10,357 nucleotides of DNA from Labilithrix luteola. Its GTDB lineage: Bacteria; Myxococcota_A; Polyangia; Polyangiales; Polyangiaceae. The stretch covers positions 1 through 10,357 of the forward strand of contig JAMFST010000992.1 in NCBI GenBank assembly GCA_026225435.1. Reading direction: 5' to 3'. A program made the position numbers and the translations under genes. This document shows positions 1 to 6,863 of this stretch, in pieces. The notes beneath the pieces are model-generated. The model made no database searches and had not been told where the DNA came from. It was given only the letters and a program-made list of their open reading frames with translations. The number at the start of each line of letters is the position of its first letter. The first letter of the stretch is position 1.

Positions 1-1990
1 TCTCGTCCGACGGCGCCACCTCCTGCTCGGCGAGGTCGACGATCGACAGGCCCCCCTTCACCACCTGGCTGACCGGACTGGCCGCGCTCGCGGGCACCCG
101 CGACAGAGCCTCGCCCAGCTTGATGTCTCCGCTGCCGACCAGCGCGCTCACGTCGCGCAGGAGAGCGATCTTCTCGCCGTCGTTGGCCTGCGCCGACACG
201 GTGGCGAGCACGCCCGCCTTGAGAGAGGCCGGAGAGGCCGAGTGGTAGTAGCCGAGACCATCGGCGTTCGGCTCCAGCCAACCCGGGCAGAAGTCGAGCG
301 GCACGGTCTTCTTCGTCTCGTCGAGCAGGGTGCAGGTGCGCGTGTCCGCGGAGGTCCTCGCCCGGGCGACGCCGCCGCCGTAGCGGACGCACACCGGCAC
401 GCCCCAGGTCTCCTCCGCCAGGTGCGCGCCGGCCGCGTGGAAGCGATGCTGCTCCAGCGTCAGCTCCCCCTTACCGTCGCTCGTGCACGACGTCGTCGCC
501 GTCACCACCGGCATCCCCGGCTGTTCGACGAAGCTCCGCATCGCCTTCCCGGCCCCGGGCTGCGCCTCCTCGAAGGCGGCGTACAGGTCCTCCGACGTGG
601 CGTTCTTCCAGGCGTGCGCCGCCAGGTAGCGCCGCACGATCTGCTGCGTCTTTTCCGGCGTGAGCCACGCCTCGAACATCGTGAAGACGCTCTGCCCCTT
701 GTAGTACGTGCTGTCGTTGTCCATCGCGTCCTCGATGGCGACGGCGCTGGTGACGGGGCGGCGGATCGGCTTGGCGCCCTCGAGCGCGTCGGCCAGCATC
801 GGGCGGTTGGCGCGGCTCACGCGTTCGAGGTCGTAGCGCCAGCTGGGCTCGAGCTCGGAGGTGATCTTCGCGTCGATCCAGGTGGTGAGCCCCTCGTTCA
901 ACCAGATGTCGTCCCACCAGGCGGCGGTCACGTAGTCGCCGAACCAGTAGTGACCGAGCTCGTGGATCGCGATGTTGGCGTAAGAGCGCTTCCTCTGTAG
1001 GTCGCGCTCGTTGGGCGCCATCAAGCTGAGAGGCTGCCCCATGGCGAGCAGCCCCGGGTGCTCCATCGTCCCCCAGTAGCGAGGCACCACCGCCACATCG
1101 AGCTTCTCGAAGGGGTACGGCATGCCGAAGTAGTCCTCGAGCAGCGAGACGGTCCTCGGGGTGACCTCGCGGGCGTAGCCGATGTTCGCCTGGTGCCCCC
1201 TCGGGACCACGAAGCGCAGCTTGGTGCGATCGCGGCCGGCGGTGCCGCCGTCGATGACGTCGAAGGGGCCGGCGACGAAGGCGACCAGGTAGCTGGGGAG
1301 CGGCTTCGACTCGGCGAAGGCGACCGTCTCGGTGCCGTCGTTCTCGCCGTTGACGCGCACCTGCGGGGAGTTGGCCTGCGCCGTGTCCCCCCGGGGCACG
1401 TGCAGCGTGAGCTTCCACGGCACCTTGTACCCGGGCTCGTCGAAGGACGGGAACGCCCGGCGCGAGTCGGTGTCCTCGAAGAAGGTGTACAGATACGACT
1501 CGCCCGACGGCTCCTTCACGCCGTAGATGCCGCGGCTCCTCTCGCGATCGACGTTGCCGTGAAAGGCGACGGTGAGCCGCACGCGCCCGGCCGGCAGCGC
1601 CTCGGGGAGATCGAAGCCGAGGTAGTCGTCGCCACCGACGGTGACCCGCGCGGGTCGCGAGCGTCCACCTTGCTCGAAGGTGGCCGAGTCGACGCCCAGC
1701 CCCGTGCCGTTCAACCAGATGACCGAGGTGGGGCGGGTGACCGTGAGGTCCACGCCGATGCGCCCGTGGAACGCGATCGACTCCGGGTCGAGCCACAGAT
1801 CGAGATCGTAGCGATCGGGGTGCGCGTCGGTCGGCAGGCGGAAGGTGGGCGGCATGGGGGCCGGCGCGGCCATCGCGGGCTCAGGCGCTGCTGCACGGCT
1901 CGTGACGTCCTGCGCTGCACCTCCGCAAGCCGGCGAGACGACAGCAAGAGTGACCCCTGCGACAGCCTTCACGACACGTGACACCGACAT
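1..1990 (-). CDS. M1-family zinc aminopeptidase, exported, 3' end beyond window
   Basis: Would remove N-terminal amino acids from peptides, probably in the cell envelope. 663 codons are in view, open to the left edge with no stop. Visible marks: an N-terminal hydrophobic segment (about residues 6-21) ending in SPAC-G with Cys22, a weak lipobox, so possibly a lipoprotein; the M1 N-terminal domain with PSFDEP at 181-186; GTMEHPG at 307-313 in the position of the GxMEN exopeptidase motif; the zinc site HELGH at 343-347 with Glu366 exactly 18 residues later (HEXXH-X18-E); and Y-Y-K-G at 429-432, whose Tyr429 matches the catalytic Tyr. From about residue 550 on it resembles the helical C-terminal domain of ERAP/PepN-like enzymes. 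The ATG at 1990 has GAGGT 4 nt upstream (1995-1999). The Asn of GxMEN is His here. Family assignment is firm; substrate is unknown and lipid anchoring is only a suggestion. Confidence 0.93.
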   Translation of the reverse strand, partial: MSVSRVVKAVAGVTLAVVSPACGGAAQDVTSRAAAPEPAMAAPAPMPPTFRLPTDAHPDRYDLDLWLDPESIAFHGRIGVDLTVTRPTSVIWLNGTGLGVDSATFEQGGRSRPARVTVGGDDYLGFDLPEALPAGRVRLTVAFHGNVDRERSRGIYGVKEPSGESYLYTFFEDTDSRRAFPSFDEPGYKVPWKLTLHVPRGDTAQANSPQVRVNGENDGTETVAFAESKPLPSYLVAFVAGPFDVIDGGTAGRDRTKLRFVVPRGHQANIGYAREVTPRTVSLLEDYFGMPYPFEKLDVAVVPRYWGTMEHPGLLAMGQPLSLMAPNERDLQRKRSYANIAIHELGHYWFGDYVTAAWWDDIWLNEGLTTWIDAKITSELEPSWRYDLERVSRANRPMLADALEGAKPIRRPVTSAVAIEDAMDNDSTYYKGQSVFTMFEAWLTPEKTQQIVRRYLAAHAWKNATSEDLYAAFEEAQPGAGKAMRSFVEQPGMPVVTATTSCTSDGKGELTLEQHRFHAAGAHLAEETWGVPVCVRYGGGVARARTSADTRTCTLLDETKKTVPLDFCPGWLEPNADGLGYYHSASPASLKAGVLATVSAQANDGEKIALLRDVSALVGSGDIKLGEALSRVPASAASPVSQVVKGGLSIVDLAEQEVAPSDE

Positions 1991-2165
1991 ACGCACCTCT
2001 ACGCCACGGTCCTAGCGCACGCTCGAGGTGAACGGGCGAGGCACGCGACCCCCTTTTCGCCAGGTCCGCTGCATTGCGGCACAAAATCGAAGTCGTGGCG
2101 CGCGTTTTGCTCGCGAGTACCCTCCTACGCAAGCCGTACGAACGCTGTCCCAAGGAGATTCACCC
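1991..2165. promoter_or_regulatory. Divergent spacer between aminopeptidase and host-attachment-family gene
   Basis: This 175-nt spacer must hold the promoters of both flanking genes, since they are transcribed away from each other. I see the GAGGT ribosome site for the leftward gene (1995-1999), the AAGGAG site for the rightward gene, some short A/T runs (for example ACAAAATC near 2081-2088 and GTTTTG near 2104-2109), and an 8-bp palindrome CTCGCGAG at 2110-2117. I could not find a convincing -35/-10 pair with normal spacing on either strand, so no promoter is pinned down. Confidence 0.4.
2152..2157 (+). promoter_or_regulatory. Shine-Dalgarno site AAGGAG that fixes the start at 2166
   Basis: AAGGAG lies 8 nt before the ATG at 2166. 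The reading frame is open further upstream to an ATG at 2028, but that one has no ribosome site and the extra 46 residues are Arg-rich and non-family. This site therefore decides the start. Confidence 0.8.
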
Positions 2166-2642
2166 ATGAACACTGTCTGGCTTCTGGTCTGCGATGCCGC
2201 ACACGCGAGGGTCTTCGAGATCCAGTCCAACCTCAATGGAGTCGCGTCGAAGTGGGAGTCCGTCCAGACCTTCGAGCACGCCACCTCTCGCCTGCGCACT
2301 GGCGAGATCGTGAGCGACACCGCCCTCGCCGCCTCGTCGTCGCCGAAGGAGACCGAGAAGGATCACTTCAAGCACGAGCTGGTGGGCTTCCTCGATCAGG
2401 CGATGCGCTCGCACAAGTTCAAGCACCTGGTGCTATGCGCGCCCCCGCAGTTCCTCGGTAAGCTGAAGAACGAGCTGTCGTCCGAGCTGAAGAAGCACCT
2501 GCTCTCCACCGTCGACAAGGACCTGACCAACCTGTCCGGCGACGCGCTCGAGCAGCGTCTGAAGGAGGACATCAAGATCCCCATCGACCAGCTCGAGATG
2601 CTCCGCGAGCCGCTCCGCACGAACAACCACTCGCACAGCTGA
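2166..2642 (+). CDS. Host attachment protein family (PF10116-type, baeRF-like), 158 aa
   Basis: A complete small cytosolic protein of the family named for 'protein required for attachment to host cells', related to bacterial/archaeal release-factor-like (baeRF) domains. Its molecular function is unsettled and the name should not be read as proof of host attachment. Family features visible are the N-terminal strand WLLVCDAAHARVFE (residues 5-18), the FEHATSRLRTGEIVSD segment (about 36-51), a charged K/E/D/H stretch, the strand LVLCAPPQFLGKLKNEL (about 88-104) and the KDLTNLS segment (about 119-125). There is no signal peptide or membrane segment. It is alone in its transcription unit and converges on the HIT gene with a 4-nt gap. 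Length and motifs fit the family well. Its Lys/Glu-rich C-terminal half stands out from the Arg/Ala-rich neighbours but looks native. Confidence 0.9.
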   Translation: MNTVWLLVCDAAHARVFEIQSNLNGVASKWESVQTFEHATSRLRTGEIVSDTALAASSSPKETEKDHFKHELVGFLDQAMRSHKFKHLVLCAPPQFLGKLKNELSSELKKHLLSTVDKDLTNLSGDALEQRLKEDIKIPIDQLEMLREPLRTNNHSHS

Positions 2643-2646
2643 GCGT

Positions 2647-3075
2647 TCACTCGAGGGCCGTGGAGATCCTCGTCGCGATCTCCTCGGCCTCGAGGTCCGA
2701 GTCGTATTTCACGCGGGGCCAGAAGAAGCCGCGCAGGCCGTCCTTCTTGCGCCGCGGCACCACGTGCGTGTGCAGGTGCGGGACGCTCTGACTGACGACG
2801 TTGTTCATCGCGACGAAGCTGCCGTCGGCCGCCATCCCCTTCTCGACCGCGCGGGCCACGCGCTGCACGGTGGCGAAGTAACCGGGGAGCTCGGCGGGCA
2901 GCAGATCCGCGAGCGTGATCCGGTGCGCCGGGGGGATGACGAGCACGTGCCCCTTGAACACCGGTCGCGTGTCGAGGAAGGCGACCGCATCGCGCGAGCG
3001 CAGGATGATCTGCGCCGGGACGTCACCGCGGATGATGCCGCAGAAGATGCAGGCCGACGCGGGAGCTGCGCTCAT
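2647..3075 (-). CDS. HIT (histidine triad) family protein, 142 aa
   Basis: Likely a Hint-type nucleotide hydrolase/transferase acting on purine nucleoside phosphoramidates or similar adenylylated compounds. The signature H-x-H-x-H-x-x is His100-Leu-His102-Thr-His104-Val-Val, preceded by SQSVP. C9-x-x-C12 near the N-terminus matches the zinc-binding cysteines of many HIT proteins, and FKGHVLVIP (40-48) is a typical core strand. Length is normal for a single-domain HIT protein. The start was placed at the ATG at 3075 because it directly precedes the conserved core, and its first bases overlap the TGA of the rhomboid gene as ATGA; no separate Shine-Dalgarno is seen, so translation is probably coupled. 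A longer frame upstream (to 3198) is an Arg-rich shadow of the rhomboid gene. The last 15 codons form a strong inverted repeat (see 2650-2694). Confidence 0.93.
   Translation of the reverse strand: MSAAPASACIFCGIIRGDVPAQIILRSRDAVAFLDTRPVFKGHVLVIPPAHRITLADLLPAELPGYFATVQRVARAVEKGMAADGSFVAMNNVVSQSVPHLHTHVVPRRKKDGLRGFFWPRVKYDSDLEAEEIATRISTALE
2650..2694. repeat. Imperfect inverted repeat / hairpin at convergent gene ends
   Basis: The left arm 2650-2668 (ctcgagggccgtggagatc) pairs with the right arm 2677-2694 (gatctcctcggcctcgag) around an 8-nt loop. 17 base pairs form, with one bulged G (2657) and one T-T mismatch (2661/2684). It starts 8 nt after the stop of the rightward gene and lies inside the last 15 codons of the leftward HIT gene, where it encodes the C-terminal helix. 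It could act as a transcription stop or 3' stabiliser for the rightward mRNA. There is no good T-run right after it on either strand, so it is not a classical intrinsic terminator. Confidence 0.6.
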
Positions 3076-4193
3076 GGTGCACACACGCCGAGGTTGGCGA
3101 TGATGTCCGGCACGCCGCCGTCCCCCTCGCCGTGGCAGATCGACTGCGCCTCGTGCTCGGCGTCGGCGTGACGGCCTTGCTCCGCGAGCGCGTTGCACAG
3201 AGCGCCGCGGAGGACGACCTCCAGGTGGCGATCGAAGAACTTGTGGAGGATGGCCTGCTCGGCGAGCCCCGCGCGCAGCTCCTGCTCGGCCGCGGCCGGC
3301 GAGTCGTCGAGGAGCTTGAGGCCGCGGTACAGGCGGACGCGCGGATCACGCAGGCGGTCCGCTCCCCAGACCAGGACGGTCGCCTCGGCGCGCCGGCTGT
3401 CGGCGGGGATCTTGTCGTCGGGGACGAGGAGCTCGTCGGCCTTGAGGTTCGCCGTCGCGGCGAGCGCCGGGTAGCTTCGCACCACGCCGAACGTCGCGAC
3501 CACGAAGGCGAGCAGCGAGGCGACCGCCAGCCCCGCGCCGGTGCGCGGCAAGGCGAACCCCTGCTCGCGCGGGTGCGCGCGGTGCACCAGGAAGAGAACC
3601 AGCCCGCACACCAGGCCCGCGGCGGCGCCCCCGAGGTGCGCCGAGTAGTCGACCTTGCCGACGTCCATCGCCCCGGCGAGCGCGCGGTCGGAGTGCGGGA
3701 TCAAGGTCGGGATGAGGAACTGCCCGAGACGCAGGTGCAGCGACGAGCGATCCATCCCCTTGGGGACAAGGAAGCTCAGCACCAGCGAGGCGGCGAAGAG
3801 CCCCATGATGGCGCCGGACGCGCCGACCGAGACGATGCTGGCGTCGTTCAGCTCCAGCCCGAGCAGCGAGCCACCGAGCGCGCTCACCGTGTAGACCACC
3901 GCCGTCCACGCCGGCCCGACGAGCGCCTCGGTGATGATGCCGCCGAGAAGTAGCGCGATGCCGTTGAAGACCAGGTGCAGCAGGCCGCCGTGGAGGAGCG
4001 AGGCGGTGAGCAAGCGGAAGTACTCGCCGTCGTGCACGGCGACCGAGCTCATGCCACCGAGCGCCAGCAGCATGTCCGGCGGAGGATTCGCGGTCCCGCT
4101 CGCCGCGTACTCCACCGCGTAGGCGGCCAGGAGCACCACGAGGATGGCCGTCGTCGCCCGCGGAATCGAGCGAGCGCCTGCGAGGAGCGACAT
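3072..4193 (-). CDS. Rhomboid-family intramembrane serine protease with C-terminal soluble domain, 373 aa
   Basis: An inner-membrane protease that would cut transmembrane helices of partner proteins. Catalytic features: GASG at 124-127 with nucleophile Ser126, and His186 in the helix reading SAHLGGAAAG, so the Ser-His dyad is intact. H68-x4-H73-x3-N77 in the second helix matches the oxyanion-hole region. Hydrophobic segments lie near 14-31, 62-88, 96-114, 121-143, 186-204 and 218-238; the span expected for TM5 (about 157-168) is only weakly hydrophobic. Residues about 245-373 form a soluble tail with helical repeats resembling TPRs (about 285-350), probably for partner binding (inference). 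Start: ATG at 4193 has GGAG only 2 nt upstream, which is short; an extension to 4316 would run into the divergent MFS gene and adds no family sequence. TGA overlaps the HIT start (ATGA). Substrate unknown. Confidence 0.92.
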   Translation of the reverse strand: MSLLAGARSIPRATTAILVVLLAAYAVEYAASGTANPPPDMLLALGGMSSVAVHDGEYFRLLTASLLHGGLLHLVFNGIALLLGGIITEALVGPAWTAVVYTVSALGGSLLGLELNDASIVSVGASGAIMGLFAASLVLSFLVPKGMDRSSLHLRLGQFLIPTLIPHSDRALAGAMDVGKVDYSAHLGGAAAGLVCGLVLFLVHRAHPREQGFALPRTGAGLAVASLLAFVVATFGVVRSYPALAATANLKADELLVPDDKIPADSRRAEATVLVWGADRLRDPRVRLYRGLKLLDDSPAAAEQELRAGLAEQAILHKFFDRHLEVVLRGALCNALAEQGRHADAEHEAQSICHGEGDGGVPDIIANLGVCAP

Positions 4194-4294
4194 TTCTCCA
4201 TGAGGTGGTAGCAGCCCGCGGAAGATCCCGGAAGATGACGGGACCGTAGACTTGCCTCCGGGCGCCGTTGGCTCAATATTTCGCTCCGCTTCCC
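4194..4294. promoter_or_regulatory. Divergent spacer between rhomboid and MFS genes, with direct repeat
   Basis: This is a 101-nt spacer serving two divergent genes. It contains CGGAAGAT twice, at 4219-4226 and 4229-4236, a 10-bp centre-to-centre period that puts both copies on the same DNA face. It also contains the most A/T-rich patch nearby (CAATATTTC, 4274-4282). On the minus strand TTGAGC followed 17 nt later by AAGTCT is a poor match to a sigma-70 promoter. Operator function is a guess. Confidence 0.35.
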
Positions 4295-5617
4295 ATGTCT
4301 TCTGCTTCCGCCCCACCAGCCGACGTTCGCCGCCGACCCGCGATCGCGCGTCTCTTCGCCAATCATCCGCTGAGCGTCCCGGCGTTTCGCGCGCTGTGGC
4401 TCGCCGCGGTGTTCTCCAACTTCGGCACCTGGATCCAGGACGTCGCCGAGAGCTGGACGATGATGTCGCTGACCCGCGATCCGCTCCCGGTCGCGGCGCT
4501 GGCCACCGCGGTCACCTTGCCGATGTTCGGCCTGCTGGTGCCGGCGGGCGTGCTCGCCGACCGCTTCGATCGCCGCGTGCTGCTCATCATCGGTCAGAGC
4601 TGGATGACGGCGGTGGCGCTGATGCTCTCCATCGCGACCTACTGCCACCTGACGACGCCGTGGCTGCTCCTGTCGTCGAGCGCCGCGCTCGGCATCGGCA
4701 ACGCGCTCACCGGTCCGTCGTGGCAATCCCTGGTGCCGGAGCTGGTGCCGCGCGCGCAGACGGCGGACGCGGTGATGATGAACTCCGTCGGCTTCAACCT
4801 CGCGCGCGCCGGCGGACCGGCCATCGGCGGCCTGGTGCTCGCCGCTGCCGGCCCTGCGGTCGCCTTCTTCCTCAACGCGGCCAGCTTCCTCGCGGTGCTC
4901 TTCGTCGTCGGCACCTACCCGGCGGTGAAGAAGGCTGCGGCCGCGCGCAAGCCGCGCCGCGAGTCGCTCGTCCGCGCGCTGGTCACCGCCGTCGGCTACG
5001 TCCGCCGCTCGGGGTCCATCTCCACGATGTGCGTCTCGGTGGCGTTCTTCGGCTTCTTCGCGGCCATGCTGCTGCCGCTCCTGGCGGTGTACGCGCGCAC
5101 CTGCCTCGCGGCGGGCCCGCGCGGCTACGGCGTCCTCGTCGGCGGTTTCGGCTCCGGCGCGGTGGTCGGCGCGCTCTTCCTCCGCCGCCTGCGCGCGCTG
5201 GTGTGCCCGCGAGCGCTCGTCGCCTGCGCCATGGCCGTCTACGGAGGCGGCGCGATCGCCGTCGCCGGCACCCACACGCTGCTCCACGCCGCCGCCTTCC
5301 TCTTCGTCGCCGGCACCGGCTGGATCCCCGTCTTCGCCACGCTCAACGCGCTGGTGCAGCTCTCCGCCCCCGGCTGGGTGAAGTCGCGCGTGCTGTCGAT
5401 CTACCAGATGGCCTTCAACCTCTCCTGGTCGGCGGGCGCCGCGGTCGGCGGCACCATCGCCGGTCGCGCCGGCACCCGCGAGGCGATCGTCGTCGGCGCG
5501 CTCGGCACCATGGCCGCGGGTCTCGCCACCTGGCGCATGCACCGGATCCCCTCGTACGAAGGGGATCCGCTGGCCCAGGAGGTCCTCGAGACGCCGGTGC
5601 CGGTGTCGGCGCGCTGA
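4295..5617 (+). CDS. MFS transporter, MFS_3 / enterobactin-exporter-like family, 440 aa
   Basis: A proton-driven efflux carrier of the major facilitator superfamily in the inner membrane, with about 12 hydrophobic segments. It fits the MFS_3 (EntS-like) subgroup: the FRALWLAAVFSNFGTWIQDVAE start (31-52), SLTRDPLPVA (58-67), motif A as GVLADRFDRR (85-94), and the GPSWQSLVPELVPR stretch after the fourth helix, followed by NLARAGGPAIGG. A positively charged central loop (KKAAAARKPRRES) divides the two halves. The subgroup includes siderophore and drug exporters, but no biosynthetic neighbour indicates the substrate. Start: ATG at 4295 is preferred; TTG at 4268 in the same frame is the alternative, and neither has a clear Shine-Dalgarno, so initiation may be leaderless or weak. 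It diverges from rhomboid and converges on the chemosensory operon with a 19-nt gap. Confidence 0.92.
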   Translation: MSSASAPPADVRRRPAIARLFANHPLSVPAFRALWLAAVFSNFGTWIQDVAESWTMMSLTRDPLPVAALATAVTLPMFGLLVPAGVLADRFDRRVLLIIGQSWMTAVALMLSIATYCHLTTPWLLLSSSAALGIGNALTGPSWQSLVPELVPRAQTADAVMMNSVGFNLARAGGPAIGGLVLAAAGPAVAFFLNAASFLAVLFVVGTYPAVKKAAAARKPRRESLVRALVTAVGYVRRSGSISTMCVSVAFFGFFAAMLLPLLAVYARTCLAAGPRGYGVLVGGFGSGAVVGALFLRRLRALVCPRALVACAMAVYGGGAIAVAGTHTLLHAAAFLFVAGTGWIPVFATLNALVQLSAPGWVKSRVLSIYQMAFNLSWSAGAAVGGTIAGRAGTREAIVVGALGTMAAGLATWRMHRIPSYEGDPLAQEVLETPVPVSAR

Positions 5618-5619
5618 GG

Positions 5620-5631
5620 CGCGTTTCCGCG
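5620..5631. terminator. Small GC hairpin in the convergent 19-nt gap (weak terminator candidate)
   Basis: CGCG-TTTC-CGCG forms a perfect 4-bp stem with a 4-nt loop; read leftwards the loop is GAAA, a GNRA-type tetraloop. It is the only symmetric element between the stops of the MFS gene and the kinase gene. The stem is short and lacks a T-run, so function is doubtful. Confidence 0.25.
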
Positions 5632-5636
5632 TTCCG

Positions 5637-6863
5637 TCAGGCCGGCGCGCGCAGCGGGATCTCGAACCAGAAGGTGCTGCCCTTGCCTTCTTCGCTGGTG
5701 AGGCCGATGCGGCCGCCGTGCTGGTCGACGATCTGGCGGCAGATGGCCAGGCCGAGGCCGAGCCCCTGCCCGGTCTTGCGCCCCGACTCGGAGCGGAAGT
5801 AGCGATCGAAGACGTGCTCGCGATCGGCGGCGGGGACGCCGATGCCGTGGTCGATCACCTCGACGCGCACCGCCGCCTCCGTGCTGCCGACCATCACCCG
5901 CACCGCGCTGCCGGCGGGCGAGTACTTCATCGCGTTGGTGAGGAAGTTGGTGAGCACCTGGCCGATGCGCTGCGGATCGGCGGGCACCTCGGGCGGTGTG
6001 CCCTGCGCGTCGAGGGTCACCTCGTGGGTGCCGAGCAGCTTGGCGGCGTTGACCGCCTCGTGGGTCAGCGCCACGAGATCGCTCGGGCACGGATCCATCT
6101 TCAGGTTGCCGGTCTCGAGGCGGGCGGTATCGAGGAGATCGTCGAGCAGCGCCACCATCCGGCTGACCTGCTTGGTGACCACCTGGGGGAGCGGCTCGGA
6201 CGGCGGACGGGAGGGGCTCGGCGCGCGAGCCGGTGTCGTCCGCTCTCGCCCGTCGAGCGCGGCGCGCATGGCCAGCACGTTGAGCGGCGAGCGCAGCTCG
6301 TGGGCGACGATGGACAGCAGGTTCTCGCGCTCGCGGGTCACCTCGGCGAGCTGGCGACGGCTCTCCTCCAGCTCGGCGTTGCGCGTGGCCGCGTCCTCGA
6401 GCGCGGAGAGGAGCACCGCCAGCACCGTCGGCGTCGGCTGGTCGACGGTGAGCATCTCACCGCCGCGCACCGGGACCTGCAGCGAGGAGCTGCCGCTGCG
6501 CTTGGCCGCCAGCGTGCGCTCGAGGCGGGGAACCAGCTCGCGCGAGAGGTACGGCTTGTTGACGAAGTTGTCGGCGCCGGCCGCCAGCGCGCGCACCACG
6601 TCTTGCGGCTCGCTCAGGGACGTCATGAGCACCACCGGCAGGTGCTGCGTCGCCGGATCGGCGCGCAGCCGGCGGGCCAGCTCGTAGCCGTTCATCTTCG
6701 GCATGACGATGTCGCTGAGCACCAGGTCGACGCCCGGCTCGCGCGCCTTCTTCAGCGCCGTCTCGCCGTCGAGCGCGACGATCGCGTGCAGCCCGGCGTG
6801 CTCGAGCATCTGGCGTAGATGCTCGGCTTGTGTCCGGCTGTCCTCGACCACGAGCACGTTCAC
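5637..6863 (-). CDS. Hybrid receiver-histidine kinase (REC-HisKA-HATPase), 408 aa
   Basis: A soluble two-component hybrid with the receiver first. Receiver, about 1-120: acidic E7-D8, phospho-acceptor Asp51 in LVLSDIVMPKMNGYE, Thr81, Lys103 in NKPY. A helical, probably coiled-coil linker (about 145-180) leads to the H-box with His188 (SIVAHELRSPLN). The loop between the two DHp helices is Pro/Arg/Ser-rich (about 205-228). ATPase domain: N-box NFLTNAMKYSP with Asn310, G1 IDHGIGVP (338-345), F-box DRYFR, G2 GLGLGLA (367-373). All key residues are present, so it should be an active kinase. No membrane or sensor domain is seen, so its input is most likely phosphorylation of its own receiver, plausibly by CheA (inference). 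Start: GTG at 6863 overlaps the cheB stop as GTGA and has GGGAGG 5 nt upstream; a GTG at 6890 would add 9 residues and lacks these features. Last gene of the operon. Confidence 0.93.
   Translation of the reverse strand: MNVLVVEDSRTQAEHLRQMLEHAGLHAIVALDGETALKKAREPGVDLVLSDIVMPKMNGYELARRLRADPATQHLPVVLMTSLSEPQDVVRALAAGADNFVNKPYLSRELVPRLERTLAAKRSGSSSLQVPVRGGEMLTVDQPTPTVLAVLLSALEDAATRNAELEESRRQLAEVTRERENLLSIVAHELRSPLNVLAMRAALDGRERTTPARAPSPSRPPSEPLPQVVTKQVSRMVALLDDLLDTARLETGNLKMDPCPSDLVALTHEAVNAAKLLGTHEVTLDAQGTPPEVPADPQRIGQVLTNFLTNAMKYSPAGSAVRVMVGSTEAAVRVEVIDHGIGVPAADREHVFDRYFRSESGRKTGQGLGLGLAICRQIVDQHGGRIGLTSEEGKGSTFWFEIPLRAPA

Noticed and set aside
471..1796. 441-codon minus-strand frame inside the aminopeptidase gene
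   Set aside because: It is on the same strand but in a different phase from the M1 gene, which carries HELGH-X18-E. The product is Arg/His/Gly-rich. I found no frameshift in the M1 frame across the stretches translated.
2110..2117. Palindrome CTCGCGAG upstream of the host-attachment-family gene as an operator
   Set aside because: At 8 bp in GC-rich DNA it is expected by chance, and the symmetry does not extend further.
4194..4316. N-terminal extension of rhomboid to an ATG at 4316
   Set aside because: It would overlap the start of the divergent MFS gene, and the 41 extra residues are hydrophilic with no family resemblance.
4049..5542. 497-codon minus-strand frame opposite the MFS gene
   Set aside because: Composition is dominated by Arg, Ala, Glu, Gly and His with no membrane or enzymatic pattern, while the opposite frame is a clear MFS transporter.
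4252..5802. 516-codon plus-strand frame overlapping the MFS gene in another phase
   Set aside because: Arg/Pro/His-rich without domains, and it crosses the convergent junction into the kinase gene; a shadow of the MFS reading frame.
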